64,000 bases of DNA from Anaerolineales bacterium (GTDB lineage Bacteria; Chloroflexota; Anaerolineae; Anaerolineales; Villigracilaceae). The translations under genes were made by a program, and so were the position numbers. The notes under the pieces are model-generated. The model saw nothing but the letters and a program-made list of their open reading frames with translations, made no database searches and was not told the DNA's origin. Positions within the stretch are counted from its first letter, which is position 1. Every line of letters starts with the position of its first letter. The stretch lies in NCBI GenBank assembly GCA_016789025.1, contig JAEURC010000069.1:1-64000 (forward strand), read 5' to 3'. Positions 1 through 8,114 of the stretch are shown here, piece after piece.

Positions 1-106
1 TGTATTTACGTTGGCAATGCATACAGCGATAGCGCTGTGAACCTGCCTCCGTTTTGCCAGATTTATTCTGGCGCGTCGTGGCTTCGCATTTTGGGCATTT
101 CAGCAT
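1..106 (-). mobile_element. IS transposase N-terminus (zinc-ribbon, IS1/InsA-like), cut by window edge
   Basis: An open frame starts at an ATG at 106 on the minus strand and runs off the left edge after 35 codons. The peptide carries two CxxC knuckles (MLKCPKCEATTR, then YRCMHCQRKY), the zinc-ribbon arrangement found at the start of IS1-type InsA and related transposases. Only the N-terminus is visible, so the exact IS family, the catalytic domain and the terminal inverted repeats cannot be judged. The reading is by eye. Confidence 0.65.
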
Positions 107-262
107 CGCTCGATTTTAGCCCACTCTTTTTGCCACTCTCGTTTGCTTGTAACTCTGTATCGTGTACAATACATTCATCAAATGAATGGACAACTCTACC
201 AATCCATTTCGCTATTTGACCCCCGGAAAAAGACCCCTGATTGCTGACCCGCGAGATTTGAA
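107..262 (+). promoter_or_regulatory. Upstream region of the first kinase, with -10-like box and small palindrome
   Basis: No gene is seen here. TACAAT at 165-170 is a plausible -10 box for the kinase at 263, giving a leader of about 85 bases. It is followed by the palindrome CATTCATcaaATGAATG (172-188), which could be an operator or part of the end of the neighbouring insertion sequence. No clear -35 box or strong Shine-Dalgarno was found. Confidence 0.35.
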
Positions 263-2602
263 ATGAAGTGGCTCCAAAAGTACCGAAAAAAAATTCTGTA
301 TGCGGTCGGGTACGCTACACTCGCCGTACTTTTGGATTTGGCAAGCGGGGCATTCGTTCTCCAAACTGGACTCGCCATCTGCTACCCTCCCGCAGGGTTA
401 TATCTGGCGGCGATCCTCCTGCTGGGGTGGCGGGCATTGCCGCTGGCTTTTCTTAACCCCGTATTTTCGGTGCTTGTCACGCTTCAATCTCCAGATATTC
501 CTTTTAGCGCTGTTATTAGCATCGGGCTTGCGTCCATGGTTTCACCCGCCATTGTGCTCGTCTTGCTGAGAAAATTTTTCCCTGCCGCGATTCGCCTGCG
601 TACCGTGCGGGATGTGGCAGGGTTTTCCTTTGTCTCATGTTTCGCCGTTCTGATCGAATGTCTGATTGCCGCCTCTATCTACGCGCTGACCGGGCTTGGC
701 CCGTGGGAATCGTTCGGCGTAATCGCAACGGGTTGGTGGATATCCAACGTCATTCCCTACCTCACGCTGACGGTTGTCATCCTCCTATGGCATCAAGGAT
801 GGTCTGCTCGTGAATTCTTATGGGATTACCGGACCAAGAGCCAGGCAGTGTTGATTTTGGCAAGCATGCCGCTCGCCATCCTGATTGCGTTCACTACGAA
901 AGATGATACATCTGTACCATACTTGTACGTGACGCTCCTGCCAATTCTGTGGGCGGCTCTGATCGGCGGTATAACTGGGGCGGCATGGGCGTCTCTGATT
1001 ATGATCGCGGGCGTTCTTATGTTAGCGCCAGGTTGGATGATCAAACCAGAACTCATTGTGGAGGCTCAATTTTTCCTGCTTACTTCCACGCTGACCGGGT
1101 TATTCACCGGGGGCATTGTTTCAGAACGCGGGCATGCAGAATCTGCCCTGCGCGAAAGCGAAGAAAAATACCGCGACATCTTTGAGAATGCCATCGACGG
1201 TATTTTTCAAAATGCGCCCGATGGACGCTTCCTCAAAGTCAACCCCGCCATGGCAAGTATGTATGGGTACGAATCGCCGGAAGTTATGATCCGTGAAGTC
1301 ACTTCGGTTTCGTCCCACCTGATCGCGGAGCCGCGCCAGAGGGATGAACTCATCCGCCGCCTGACGGCTGGAGAACAGGTCGCCGGTTTTGAGATGCTTA
1401 ATTATCGAAAAGACCGATCCACATTCTGGATCTCCATGAACATACAGGCAGTCCGCGATGCCGAGGAAAACATCCTGTATTACGAAGGCACCGTGGAAGA
1501 TATTACCAAACGCAAAGAGGCGGTGGAAAAAATCATTGCCAGCGAAGAAAAATATCGCTCGCTGGTCGAAAACCGCGAGATCATCATCATGACGATCGAC
1601 CTCGAAGAGAAACTGCAATTCATGAATCACACGGTGGATGGCTACAGTTTGGAGCAAGTGTTGGGCTCAAATATCCATAATTTCATTTCACCGGAATCCC
1701 AGGGCATGGTAAAGCGGAAGTTCAGAAATGTGATCGAAAATAAAAAAGCCGAGTCCTATGAATTGCAAGGACCGGGCGTGCACGGCCCGCAGACGTGGTA
1801 TTCCACCAACGTCAGCCCCATCTTTGCGGATGGGAAGGTAATCGGCTTGACGTTGTTGACCATGGACATTACCGAACGTAAACATGCCGAAGCCGAACAG
1901 GCGCGCTTGATCGCGGAACTCGAAAACAAAAATGCCGAACTGACTCGCTTCGCCTATACCGTATCGCACGATCTCAAATCCCCGCTTGTCACCATCAACG
2001 GCTACCTCGGTTATATCGAAGAGGATGCGCGCTCCGGCAACCTGGAGCGATTAAAGCAGGATACCCGGCGCATTCAAGAGGCGACCAATAAAATGCACGC
2101 GCTCCTCACGGAATTGCTTGAGCTTTCGCGCATCGGACGAGTGATGAACGCGGCGGAAGATGTTCCTTTTGAGGATCTCGTAAAAGACGCGTTGGATATC
2201 GTGCATGGACAGTTGGAATCGCGCCGCGTCACGGTTCGGACCCAGCCCAACCTGCCCACAGTCCATGGAGATCGTCAACGCCTGATAGAGGTTCTACAAA
2301 ACCTGCTGGATAATGCGGTCAAGTACATGGGCGACCAACCCGAACCCCAGATCGAGATCGGGCAACAGGGCGAAATGGACGGCAAACGAATCTTCTTTGT
2401 CAAAGATAACGGTATCGGCATCGCCCCCGAATACCATGAGCGCGTTTTTGGCTTGTTCAATAAGCTCGATTCGTCATCGGATGGCACGGGGATTGGGCTT
2501 GCCCTTGTGAAGAGAATTATCGAGGTGCACGAAGGCAGGATCTGGGTCGAGAGCGAAGCGGGCAAGGGCTCCAAGTTTTGTTTCACCTTGCCAACGAAGT
2601 AG
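263..2602 (+). CDS. MASE1-PAS-PAS sensor histidine kinase
   Basis: Membrane-bound sensor kinase of 779 residues. Residues about 10-280 form a multi-helix hydrophobic block of MASE1 type (note the PPAGLYLAA segment near residue 40). Two PAS domains follow: about 300-415, starting ESEEKYRDIF, and about 420-545, starting ASEEKYRSLV. The HisKA dimerisation domain has the phospho-acceptor His at about 569 in SHDLKSP. The C-terminal HATPase has the N box NLLDNAVKYMG, the G1 box KDNGIGI and the G2 box GTGIGLALVKRI. The last 230 residues closely resemble those of the kinase at 3120-4751, so the two share an output module behind different sensors. No response regulator lies beside it. The signal sensed is unknown. 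Confidence 0.93.
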   Translation: MKWLQKYRKKILYAVGYATLAVLLDLASGAFVLQTGLAICYPPAGLYLAAILLLGWRALPLAFLNPVFSVLVTLQSPDIPFSAVISIGLASMVSPAIVLVLLRKFFPAAIRLRTVRDVAGFSFVSCFAVLIECLIAASIYALTGLGPWESFGVIATGWWISNVIPYLTLTVVILLWHQGWSAREFLWDYRTKSQAVLILASMPLAILIAFTTKDDTSVPYLYVTLLPILWAALIGGITGAAWASLIMIAGVLMLAPGWMIKPELIVEAQFFLLTSTLTGLFTGGIVSERGHAESALRESEEKYRDIFENAIDGIFQNAPDGRFLKVNPAMASMYGYESPEVMIREVTSVSSHLIAEPRQRDELIRRLTAGEQVAGFEMLNYRKDRSTFWISMNIQAVRDAEENILYYEGTVEDITKRKEAVEKIIASEEKYRSLVENREIIIMTIDLEEKLQFMNHTVDGYSLEQVLGSNIHNFISPESQGMVKRKFRNVIENKKAESYELQGPGVHGPQTWYSTNVSPIFADGKVIGLTLLTMDITERKHAEAEQARLIAELENKNAELTRFAYTVSHDLKSPLVTINGYLGYIEEDARSGNLERLKQDTRRIQEATNKMHALLTELLELSRIGRVMNAAEDVPFEDLVKDALDIVHGQLESRRVTVRTQPNLPTVHGDRQRLIEVLQNLLDNAVKYMGDQPEPQIEIGQQGEMDGKRIFFVKDNGIGIAPEYHERVFGLFNKLDSSSDGTGIGLALVKRIIEVHEGRIWVESEAGKGSKFCFTLPTK

Positions 2603-2799
2603 AATCCTGAAAGATTCTCTTATTGGACTTTTCCAAATTAATCGAGCAATCCCGATCGAGGCGTTTTCTAACGCGAAAGGCGCGAATTGAGCGAACCCTT
2701 CGACAGGCTCAGGACAAGTTTCGCAAAAGAATTCGCGGTGTTCGAACGTTGCGCGTAATTCGCGTTGAAGTTTTTTTCTCGGTTTAATGGTTAATCTGC
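2603..2799. repeat. Composite repeat-rich spacer
   Basis: This gap holds no gene. It contains one copy of the CTGAGC/GCTCAG hairpin family (cccttcgacaggctcaggac, around 2696-2715), also seen near 11.6, 25.3, 27.4, 29.0, 39.4, 46.4 and 48.4 kb. It also has GCG-rich words (aacgcgaaaggcgcgaat) that are partly repeated in inverted form further on (gttgcgcgtaattcgcgttg). Confidence 0.6.
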
Positions 2800-2837
2800 A
2801 AAAAGAGACAGTCACCTGCGATGTGACTGTCTCTTTT
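2800..2837. terminator. Rho-independent terminator, bidirectional type
   Basis: A strong hairpin pairs AAAAAGAGACAGTCAC with GTGACTGTCTCTTTT around the loop CTGCGAT and ends in a T run. It lies downstream of the first kinase and next to the decayed reading frame on the other strand, so it could serve both. Confidence 0.85.
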
Positions 2838-2842
2838 AATTA

Positions 2843-3012
2843 TTACCGAATGTTTTCCGCCAGTTTTACAAGATCGTCGCGTGTCAGGTTCATTCCGTTG
2901 TAGACCGGTTCAAAGATGAGCGTGTTGCTCTTCCAGCGTCATGTTTTCAGGAAAGGTGTCGGCTCCCAAATGGGACCGTTATCGGTCAGAAATAAATTCG
3001 GGCTTGAAGCGG
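2843..3012 (-). pseudogene. Decayed gene remnant, C-terminus of a possible secreted protein
   Basis: On the minus strand the last 30 codons (2843-2935) read as a plausible protein end, finishing in DDLVKLAENIR before TAA. This resembles the C-termini of DUF4367 or lipoprotein-sorting-type domains, where an amphipathic helix of the pattern lekiAeSl closes the fold. The frame is closed upstream by a stop. A neighbouring frame (to about 3012) continues with sensible sequence such as FLTDNGPIWEPTPF, consistent with a frameshifted remnant. No start is visible. The assignment is tentative. Confidence 0.35.
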
Positions 3013-3078
3013 ACGCAACTGTGGGGTAACATCATACGCGACAAGAAATGATAAGACTCAATTATAAAATCGCGATAC

Positions 3079-3112
3079 GCGCCAACTCTCTGGCGCCAGA
3101 AACTCACTGGCG
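3079..3112. repeat. REP-like double palindrome
   Basis: Two overlapping stems, GCGCCAactctcTGGCGC and CGCCAGaaactcaCTGGCG, sit directly in front of the second kinase. The CTCT-type loop recurs in other palindromes of this window (28952, 32059, 34471), placing it in the same repeat family. Confidence 0.6.
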
Positions 3113-3119
3113 TTAACTA

Positions 3120-4751
3120 ATGCAACCTACGGATCCTACCCCAGATACCACCTTTCTGGAAATCTTCGACAAAAACCCGGTGGCTATTGTCGTTTCAAAT
3201 ACAGCGGGCCAAATTATCTTTGCCAATGTTCAATCTCACCGTCTGCTAGGCTACGAGATGGGAGAGTTGGTTGGGGTGGGCATTGAGCAATTGACGCCCG
3301 AGCATCTCCGCGGCGGGCATGTGCACAGTCGCGCGGCTTTTAACCGGCATCCTTCCACTCGCTCGATGGCAGGGCGGGAACTCACGGCGCGGCGCAAAGA
3401 TGGCGGGTTGTTTCCGGTCGAAATCGGGTTGGTCCCGCTGACGCTGGGCGGGGATACCCTCATCCTGGCTTCGATCGTGGAACTGACCGAACTTAAACGG
3501 TTGGAAGAGGAAACCAAACGGCGCGCCCATGAGGTTACCCTGCTCTATCGCCTGGGGCTAGCGCTTGCTGGCGGGGAGGATCTGTATCATGCCTTGCGCG
3601 CATTTGCGAACGAGCTGAAGCAGATCATCAGCCTGGATGCTTTTCACATCGGACTGTACGATTCGGAAACCGATATTTTTTCTTATTCCCTCTTCCTCAA
3701 TTTGGATGAAGATGTTCAGCCGCCGTCGCGTAAATTACGCGAGAAACCGGGGCTGGCGGCGGAGGTCATCTCCGGCAGAAAGACGATCTACCTTGAGGAT
3801 ATTAACGATCCCCAAGTCCGGCGCGACCACCATATCCTCATGATCATCGAAGCGCCGGTCCGTTCTTATCTCGGCATCCCGCTTGTGTTGGAGGACCGCG
3901 TGATCGGCGTTATGTCGGTGCAATCGCTGAAACCCGGGGCGTATACACAGGAACAGATCCGTCTATTGGAAACCATCGCGACGCAAGTTTCCATCACCGT
4001 TGAGAAATCGCGTTTGCTCGAACAACTGCAACGGGAACTTGCCGAACGCAGGCTGTTGATCGAAGAGCTGGAAAACAAGAACGCGGAACTGGAACGGTTT
4101 ACCTATACGGTTTCGCACGATCTCAAATCTCCGCTGGTGACGATCAGCGGCTTTCTTGAATTTTTGGAACAATCTGCCGCGGCGGGCGATATGGAACGGT
4201 TCAAGAAAGATAAGAAACGGATACAAGACGCCGTCAACCGCATGCAAGCCATGCTCAGCGAACTACTCGAACTTTCTCGTGTTGGTCGAATATTGAACGA
4301 GCCGGAAGTCATTTCCTTCGAGGGCTTGGCGCGGGAGGCGCTGGAACTGGTGCGCGGCAGGGTGGATGAAAGAGGGATCATTGTTTACATTCAGCCCAAT
4401 CTTCCCTCTGTGCGCGTGGATAAGCCGCGCCTGATCGAAGTCATGCAAAACCTGCTGGATAATGCCGCCAAATATATGGGCGGGCAGGGCAAGCCGCATA
4501 TCGAGGTGGGGCATCAAGGCGTGGAGGACGATAGACCTATTTTCTTTGTGCGCGATAATGGGATGGGCATTCCGCCTGAACATCATGAGCGTATCTTTGG
4601 GCTTTTCAACAAACTCGACCCTGCCAGCGAAGGCACCGGTATCGGGCTTGCCCTGGTAAAACGCATCGTCGAATTGCACGGCGGCAGGATTTGGATCGAG
4701 AGCGAAGCGGGGAATGGCTCCACATTTTATTTCACCTTGCCCCATGGATAA
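3120..4751 (+). CDS. PAS-GAF sensor histidine kinase
   Basis: Kinase of 543 residues with no obvious membrane segment, so probably cytosolic. A PAS domain covers about 10-125 (IFDKNPVAIVVS start). A GAF domain covers about 145-290 (VTLLYRLGLALAGGED through LLETIATQVSITVEKSRL). The HisKA His is at about 333 in SHDLKSP, and the HATPase occupies about 415-543 with NLLDNAAKYMG, RDNGMGIPPE and GTGIGLALVKRI. The kinase core is nearly a copy of that in the gene at 263-2602, so one probably arose from the other by duplication and sensor exchange. No partner regulator is adjacent. No clear Shine-Dalgarno precedes the ATG. Confidence 0.93.
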   Translation: MQPTDPTPDTTFLEIFDKNPVAIVVSNTAGQIIFANVQSHRLLGYEMGELVGVGIEQLTPEHLRGGHVHSRAAFNRHPSTRSMAGRELTARRKDGGLFPVEIGLVPLTLGGDTLILASIVELTELKRLEEETKRRAHEVTLLYRLGLALAGGEDLYHALRAFANELKQIISLDAFHIGLYDSETDIFSYSLFLNLDEDVQPPSRKLREKPGLAAEVISGRKTIYLEDINDPQVRRDHHILMIIEAPVRSYLGIPLVLEDRVIGVMSVQSLKPGAYTQEQIRLLETIATQVSITVEKSRLLEQLQRELAERRLLIEELENKNAELERFTYTVSHDLKSPLVTISGFLEFLEQSAAAGDMERFKKDKKRIQDAVNRMQAMLSELLELSRVGRILNEPEVISFEGLAREALELVRGRVDERGIIVYIQPNLPSVRVDKPRLIEVMQNLLDNAAKYMGGQGKPHIEVGHQGVEDDRPIFFVRDNGMGIPPEHHERIFGLFNKLDPASEGTGIGLALVKRIVELHGGRIWIESEAGNGSTFYFTLPHG

Positions 4752-4843
4752 TCTTCCTTCCGAAACCTGGGCTACATTGCAGATTAGTTAGACGGCATCT
4801 CGAAAAAATGGCGGGTGATACAATCGAAAACTGAGGTAACTCT

Positions 4844-7327
4844 ATGCCGCCTGCAAAACGCAAATCCAAATCAAAGCCAAAGAAAACATCCAAACCCCGC
4901 CGCGCACAGACAGCCGGTGAGCTCGAGTTTTCGATCAAGCCCGGCACGAAAACCACCTTCACTATCGAAGCGGGCAAAGAGAAAGCCGGCGAAGTGCCGG
5001 TGCGTATCCGTGTGGAGGGAGAGAAAACCCGCCGCCTGGTGAAGCAGGCTCAGGCGCGGAAGGAAGCGTCCGTCTGGAGGCAGCGTTTCAGCCGTCTGGC
5101 AGATGTCAAAATGGAATCGCTCGCCAAGTGGTTATTCGGCGGCGCCATTGTGTTGTATCTCGCCACGCGCCTGATTGGGCTGAATATCTACCCCATCTAT
5201 TTTTTCACCGACGAAGCGTTTCAAACCCAAGCCATGGATGAACTCATCCGCATGAATTACCGCGATGTGGATGGAGCCTTCCTGCCTGCCTATTTCGGCA
5301 ACGGCATGGGCTTCACGGTGTATTTGCAGTGGCTTCCGCTGTTGCTCTTTGGCAAGTCGGCGGTGTTGACGCGCGCCGTCTCCACGGTCGTGACGGTGAT
5401 CGCGGCGCTGGCTGTGGGGGTTATTCTGCGCGATATTGCGCGCGCCAAATATTGGTGGGCGGGGGTGATCTTCCTTTCGTTCACGCCTTCATGGTTTTTG
5501 CACTCGCGCACGGCATTCGAAACGGGTGTGTTCGTGGCGTTCTATGCCGCCGCGTTTTGTTGTTATCTGTTGTACCGTTATCGTTCTCCGCATTATTTAT
5601 ATTGGACCGCCCTGTTCGGCGCGCTGGCATTCTATTCCTATAACCCCGCGCAGTTGATGGTGCCGGTGACGGCGGCGCTCCTGCTCGTTTCAGACTGGCG
5701 CTATCACTGGGAACAGCGCAACACCGTGTGGAAGGGCGGTCTCCTGCTGGCGTTTTTAGCGATTCCCTACATCCGTTACCGCATCGGGCATCCCAATTCG
5801 CCGGGCGATCTGCTTCACTTGCTGGGTTCGTATCTCGTCAGCGATATGCCGCTGATCGATAAGGTAAAGTTGTACATTTCGGAATATTTCTTTGGGTTGA
5901 GCGCGTACTATTGGTTCATCCCCAACGACCGCGACCAGATCCGTCACATCATGAAGGATTACGGTCACATCATGCTCGCCACGCTTCCATTCTTTATTCT
6001 GGGGCTGGTGCAGATTCTGCGAAACCTGCGCGACTCGGCGAACCGCGCGCTTCTGCTCATCATGTTGGTGTCTCCTATCGGCGGCGCCATGGTGCAGATC
6101 GGCATCACGCGCAGTCTGGTGTTCGTTGTGCCCGCCGCGATCCTGACCACGCTGGGGCTTGAACTCGTGTTACGCTGGATCGAAAACCCTGCGGAGGCGT
6201 TGAAGGATACGCAACCCGCTTCTCCTCCGACAGTGAAACGGGTTGCCTTTTTCCTCGGCATTTTCATCGCTTGTATGTTTCTCATCAGCGTCTTCGAGAA
6301 AAGTATCGACCGACTCTTTGTCGTCACACTGGTTGGGCTTCTGGGCGCGCACAGCCTGGGGCTTTTCTCGCTCCTCAAACGCTGGGCGCAAGGCTGGCTT
6401 CCAATCTGGAGGGTATCCTCCACAGCGATCGCGCTTCTCGTATTTGTCTCATTGGCGGGCGCGAACATCTACGTTCTTGGTGACGCGTTGAAGAACGGGC
6501 CCTTCTGGTGGAAGGACTACGCGGAACTTCAATACGGCTCATTCCAAATCTACGATATCGTCGAAAAGTATCATCAAGAACACCCGCAAGACCGTATCAT
6601 CTTCACCTCCAGTTGGGCGAACGGCGCGGATATTTTGAACCGCTTTTTCATTGGGAATCAAGGGTGGCTCGACGGCGGCAGTATCGAAGGCTACATCCAG
6701 CGCAAATTCCCTGTGGATGAGAATACCGTATTCATCATGGTGCCGTTGGAATATTCGATAGCGACCGGCAGTGAAAAACTCACCGACATTCGCCTCGAAA
6801 AAACCGTCTCGTACCCCGACGGTTCGCCAGCCTTTTACTTTGTGCGCCTGCGCTACGTGGATAACATCGACGAGATCTTCGCGGCAGAGCGGGCGGTGCG
6901 CGCCGTGTTGCAAGAATCGACGGTAAACCTCGATGGGCAGGATGTGGGCATCCGCTTTTCGTATCTGGATGCTGTGAGTCAATCTGAAACCATCCCCCTG
7001 ATCTTCGACGGCGACGAGTACACTTATATCAAAACGCTGGAGGATAACCCGTTCGTCATTGAGTTGACGTTCCCCGCGCCCATCACATTGAACGGCTTTT
7101 CGCTCATAATTGGCTCGGCAAATATCCGGGTGACCCTGACCGCGTCTGGCGCGCCCGGCGCAGAGCCGGTGACATATACCTTCGAAGGGAAGGGGTCTGA
7201 AAATGAACCGGTGCTTTCCTTCGACCTTTCACAACCGGTTACCGCGCAAGTCTTGCATTTCGAGGTGCTCGACCCGTTCTCGCCGCCCCCGGCGCAGATC
7301 CACATCTGGGAATTAACCCTGCGGTGA
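4844..7327 (+). CDS. Large membrane glycosyltransferase, GT39/ArnT-like
   Basis: A protein of 827 residues with a very basic cytosolic N-terminus (residues 1-75, rich in Lys and Pro) and then a polytopic membrane region from about 90 to 550. The first periplasmic loop carries FFTDEAFQTQ near residue 122, matching the acidic pair that GT-C enzymes of the PMT/ArnT type use to bind the lipid-linked sugar and metal. A soluble C-terminal region of about 270 residues probably lies outside the membrane. TACAAT at 4819-4824 and GAGGTAAC before the ATG give a leadered promoter and ribosome site. The substrate is unknown, but transfer of a polyprenyl-phosphate sugar to a surface acceptor is expected. 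Confidence 0.8.
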   Translation: MPPAKRKSKSKPKKTSKPRRAQTAGELEFSIKPGTKTTFTIEAGKEKAGEVPVRIRVEGEKTRRLVKQAQARKEASVWRQRFSRLADVKMESLAKWLFGGAIVLYLATRLIGLNIYPIYFFTDEAFQTQAMDELIRMNYRDVDGAFLPAYFGNGMGFTVYLQWLPLLLFGKSAVLTRAVSTVVTVIAALAVGVILRDIARAKYWWAGVIFLSFTPSWFLHSRTAFETGVFVAFYAAAFCCYLLYRYRSPHYLYWTALFGALAFYSYNPAQLMVPVTAALLLVSDWRYHWEQRNTVWKGGLLLAFLAIPYIRYRIGHPNSPGDLLHLLGSYLVSDMPLIDKVKLYISEYFFGLSAYYWFIPNDRDQIRHIMKDYGHIMLATLPFFILGLVQILRNLRDSANRALLLIMLVSPIGGAMVQIGITRSLVFVVPAAILTTLGLELVLRWIENPAEALKDTQPASPPTVKRVAFFLGIFIACMFLISVFEKSIDRLFVVTLVGLLGAHSLGLFSLLKRWAQGWLPIWRVSSTAIALLVFVSLAGANIYVLGDALKNGPFWWKDYAELQYGSFQIYDIVEKYHQEHPQDRIIFTSSWANGADILNRFFIGNQGWLDGGSIEGYIQRKFPVDENTVFIMVPLEYSIATGSEKLTDIRLEKTVSYPDGSPAFYFVRLRYVDNIDEIFAAERAVRAVLQESTVNLDGQDVGIRFSYLDAVSQSETIPLIFDGDEYTYIKTLEDNPFVIELTFPAPITLNGFSLIIGSANIRVTLTASGAPGAEPVTYTFEGKGSENEPVLSFDLSQPVTAQVLHFEVLDPFSPPPAQIHIWELTLR

Positions 7328-7350
7328 TTCACCGCCGAGCCTGAAAAACG

Positions 7351-7382
7351 AACCGGGATGGAGAATTCACTCCATCCCGGTT
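7351..7382. terminator. Rho-independent terminator between convergent genes
   Basis: AACCGGGATGGAG and CTCCATCCCGGTT pair around a six-base loop, followed by a T-rich stretch on the plus strand. The hairpin sits between the glycosyltransferase ending at 7327 (+) and the secreted protein ending at 7412 (-). Confidence 0.85.
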
Positions 7383-7411
7383 TCATTTTGAAACTGAGGT
7401 ACGGGTCAACG

Positions 7412-7960
7412 CTAACCGGGCTCCCAAGCGCAATACAATCCGCTGACGATCTCGAACTCTATTTCCCAACTCTCCGCCGCAGATGCAACTTCATCCAGCG
7501 TGTTCCCCGGTATGAAGGTGGGAAAACCATCGCCATCAAACAATACATCCGCGCCTGAAATTTGCCCTTCGGGGCAAACGAGCGGTTCTGGCGAAGTGGC
7601 TTCCTGCGAGGCGCCCCTGTGAGGGATGGTCACGTAAAACATCTGCCCGGCGAGGTAGATAATGGCGGTTTGTCCGGCGAACTGCGTCAGCCCGCCTTGG
7701 GCATTGCACACGATATATTGTTTATCCGTTGTCACCCAACAGAACAGATCGTACAGATCGGAGCCAACATAGATCGAAGCCCCTTTTACATCCCTGGTAC
7801 GATGCCCAGCCGCGGAAAAAATGTATACGATCCCCTTGCCGTACACATAGGCGCTTTCTTCGTAGGTGATCCAATCGGCGGCTTGGGCGCGGGTAGTCCG
7901 CAGACCCAAGAGCGAGGCAGTTACCACGAACGCCATCAAAAATAATAACAACCTTTTCAT
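7412..7960 (-). CDS. Small secreted protein of unknown function
   Basis: 182 residues with a clear signal peptide (MKRLLLFLMAFVVTASLLGL, cleavage expected after the AQA near residue 27). The mature part has four cysteines and repeated aromatic-glycine patterns such as SAYVYGKGIVYIFSAAG, suggesting a small beta-rich extracellular domain. AGGAGAAACAGGT upstream is a good ribosome site and fixes the start. No family is recognised. It lies next to the surface-glycan locus on the same strand, so a cell-surface role is possible but not shown. Confidence 0.75.
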   Translation of the reverse strand: MKRLLLFLMAFVVTASLLGLRTTRAQAADWITYEESAYVYGKGIVYIFSAAGHRTRDVKGASIYVGSDLYDLFCWVTTDKQYIVCNAQGGLTQFAGQTAIIYLAGQMFYVTIPHRGASQEATSPEPLVCPEGQISGADVLFDGDGFPTFIPGNTLDEVASAAESWEIEFEIVSGLYCAWEPG

Positions 7961-8114
7961 ACCTGTTTCTCCTTTTTGCGATGAATTGGCTTTGAACTAT
8001 CGCCTTCAAGACAAGTCAGGAGAGCGCTAGGTTACACGGGAAATCTTGCAATTGCCGTGCGCATAAGGCGGCGCGGGCGGGGCAGGCGGAAGGTCCGGGA
8101 AGAAGCGGCGGTCG

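Noticed and set aside
1121-1657. Minus-strand frame of 178 codons
   Set aside because: Shadow of the PAS domains of the first kinase, with His/Phe-rich composition and no ribosome site.
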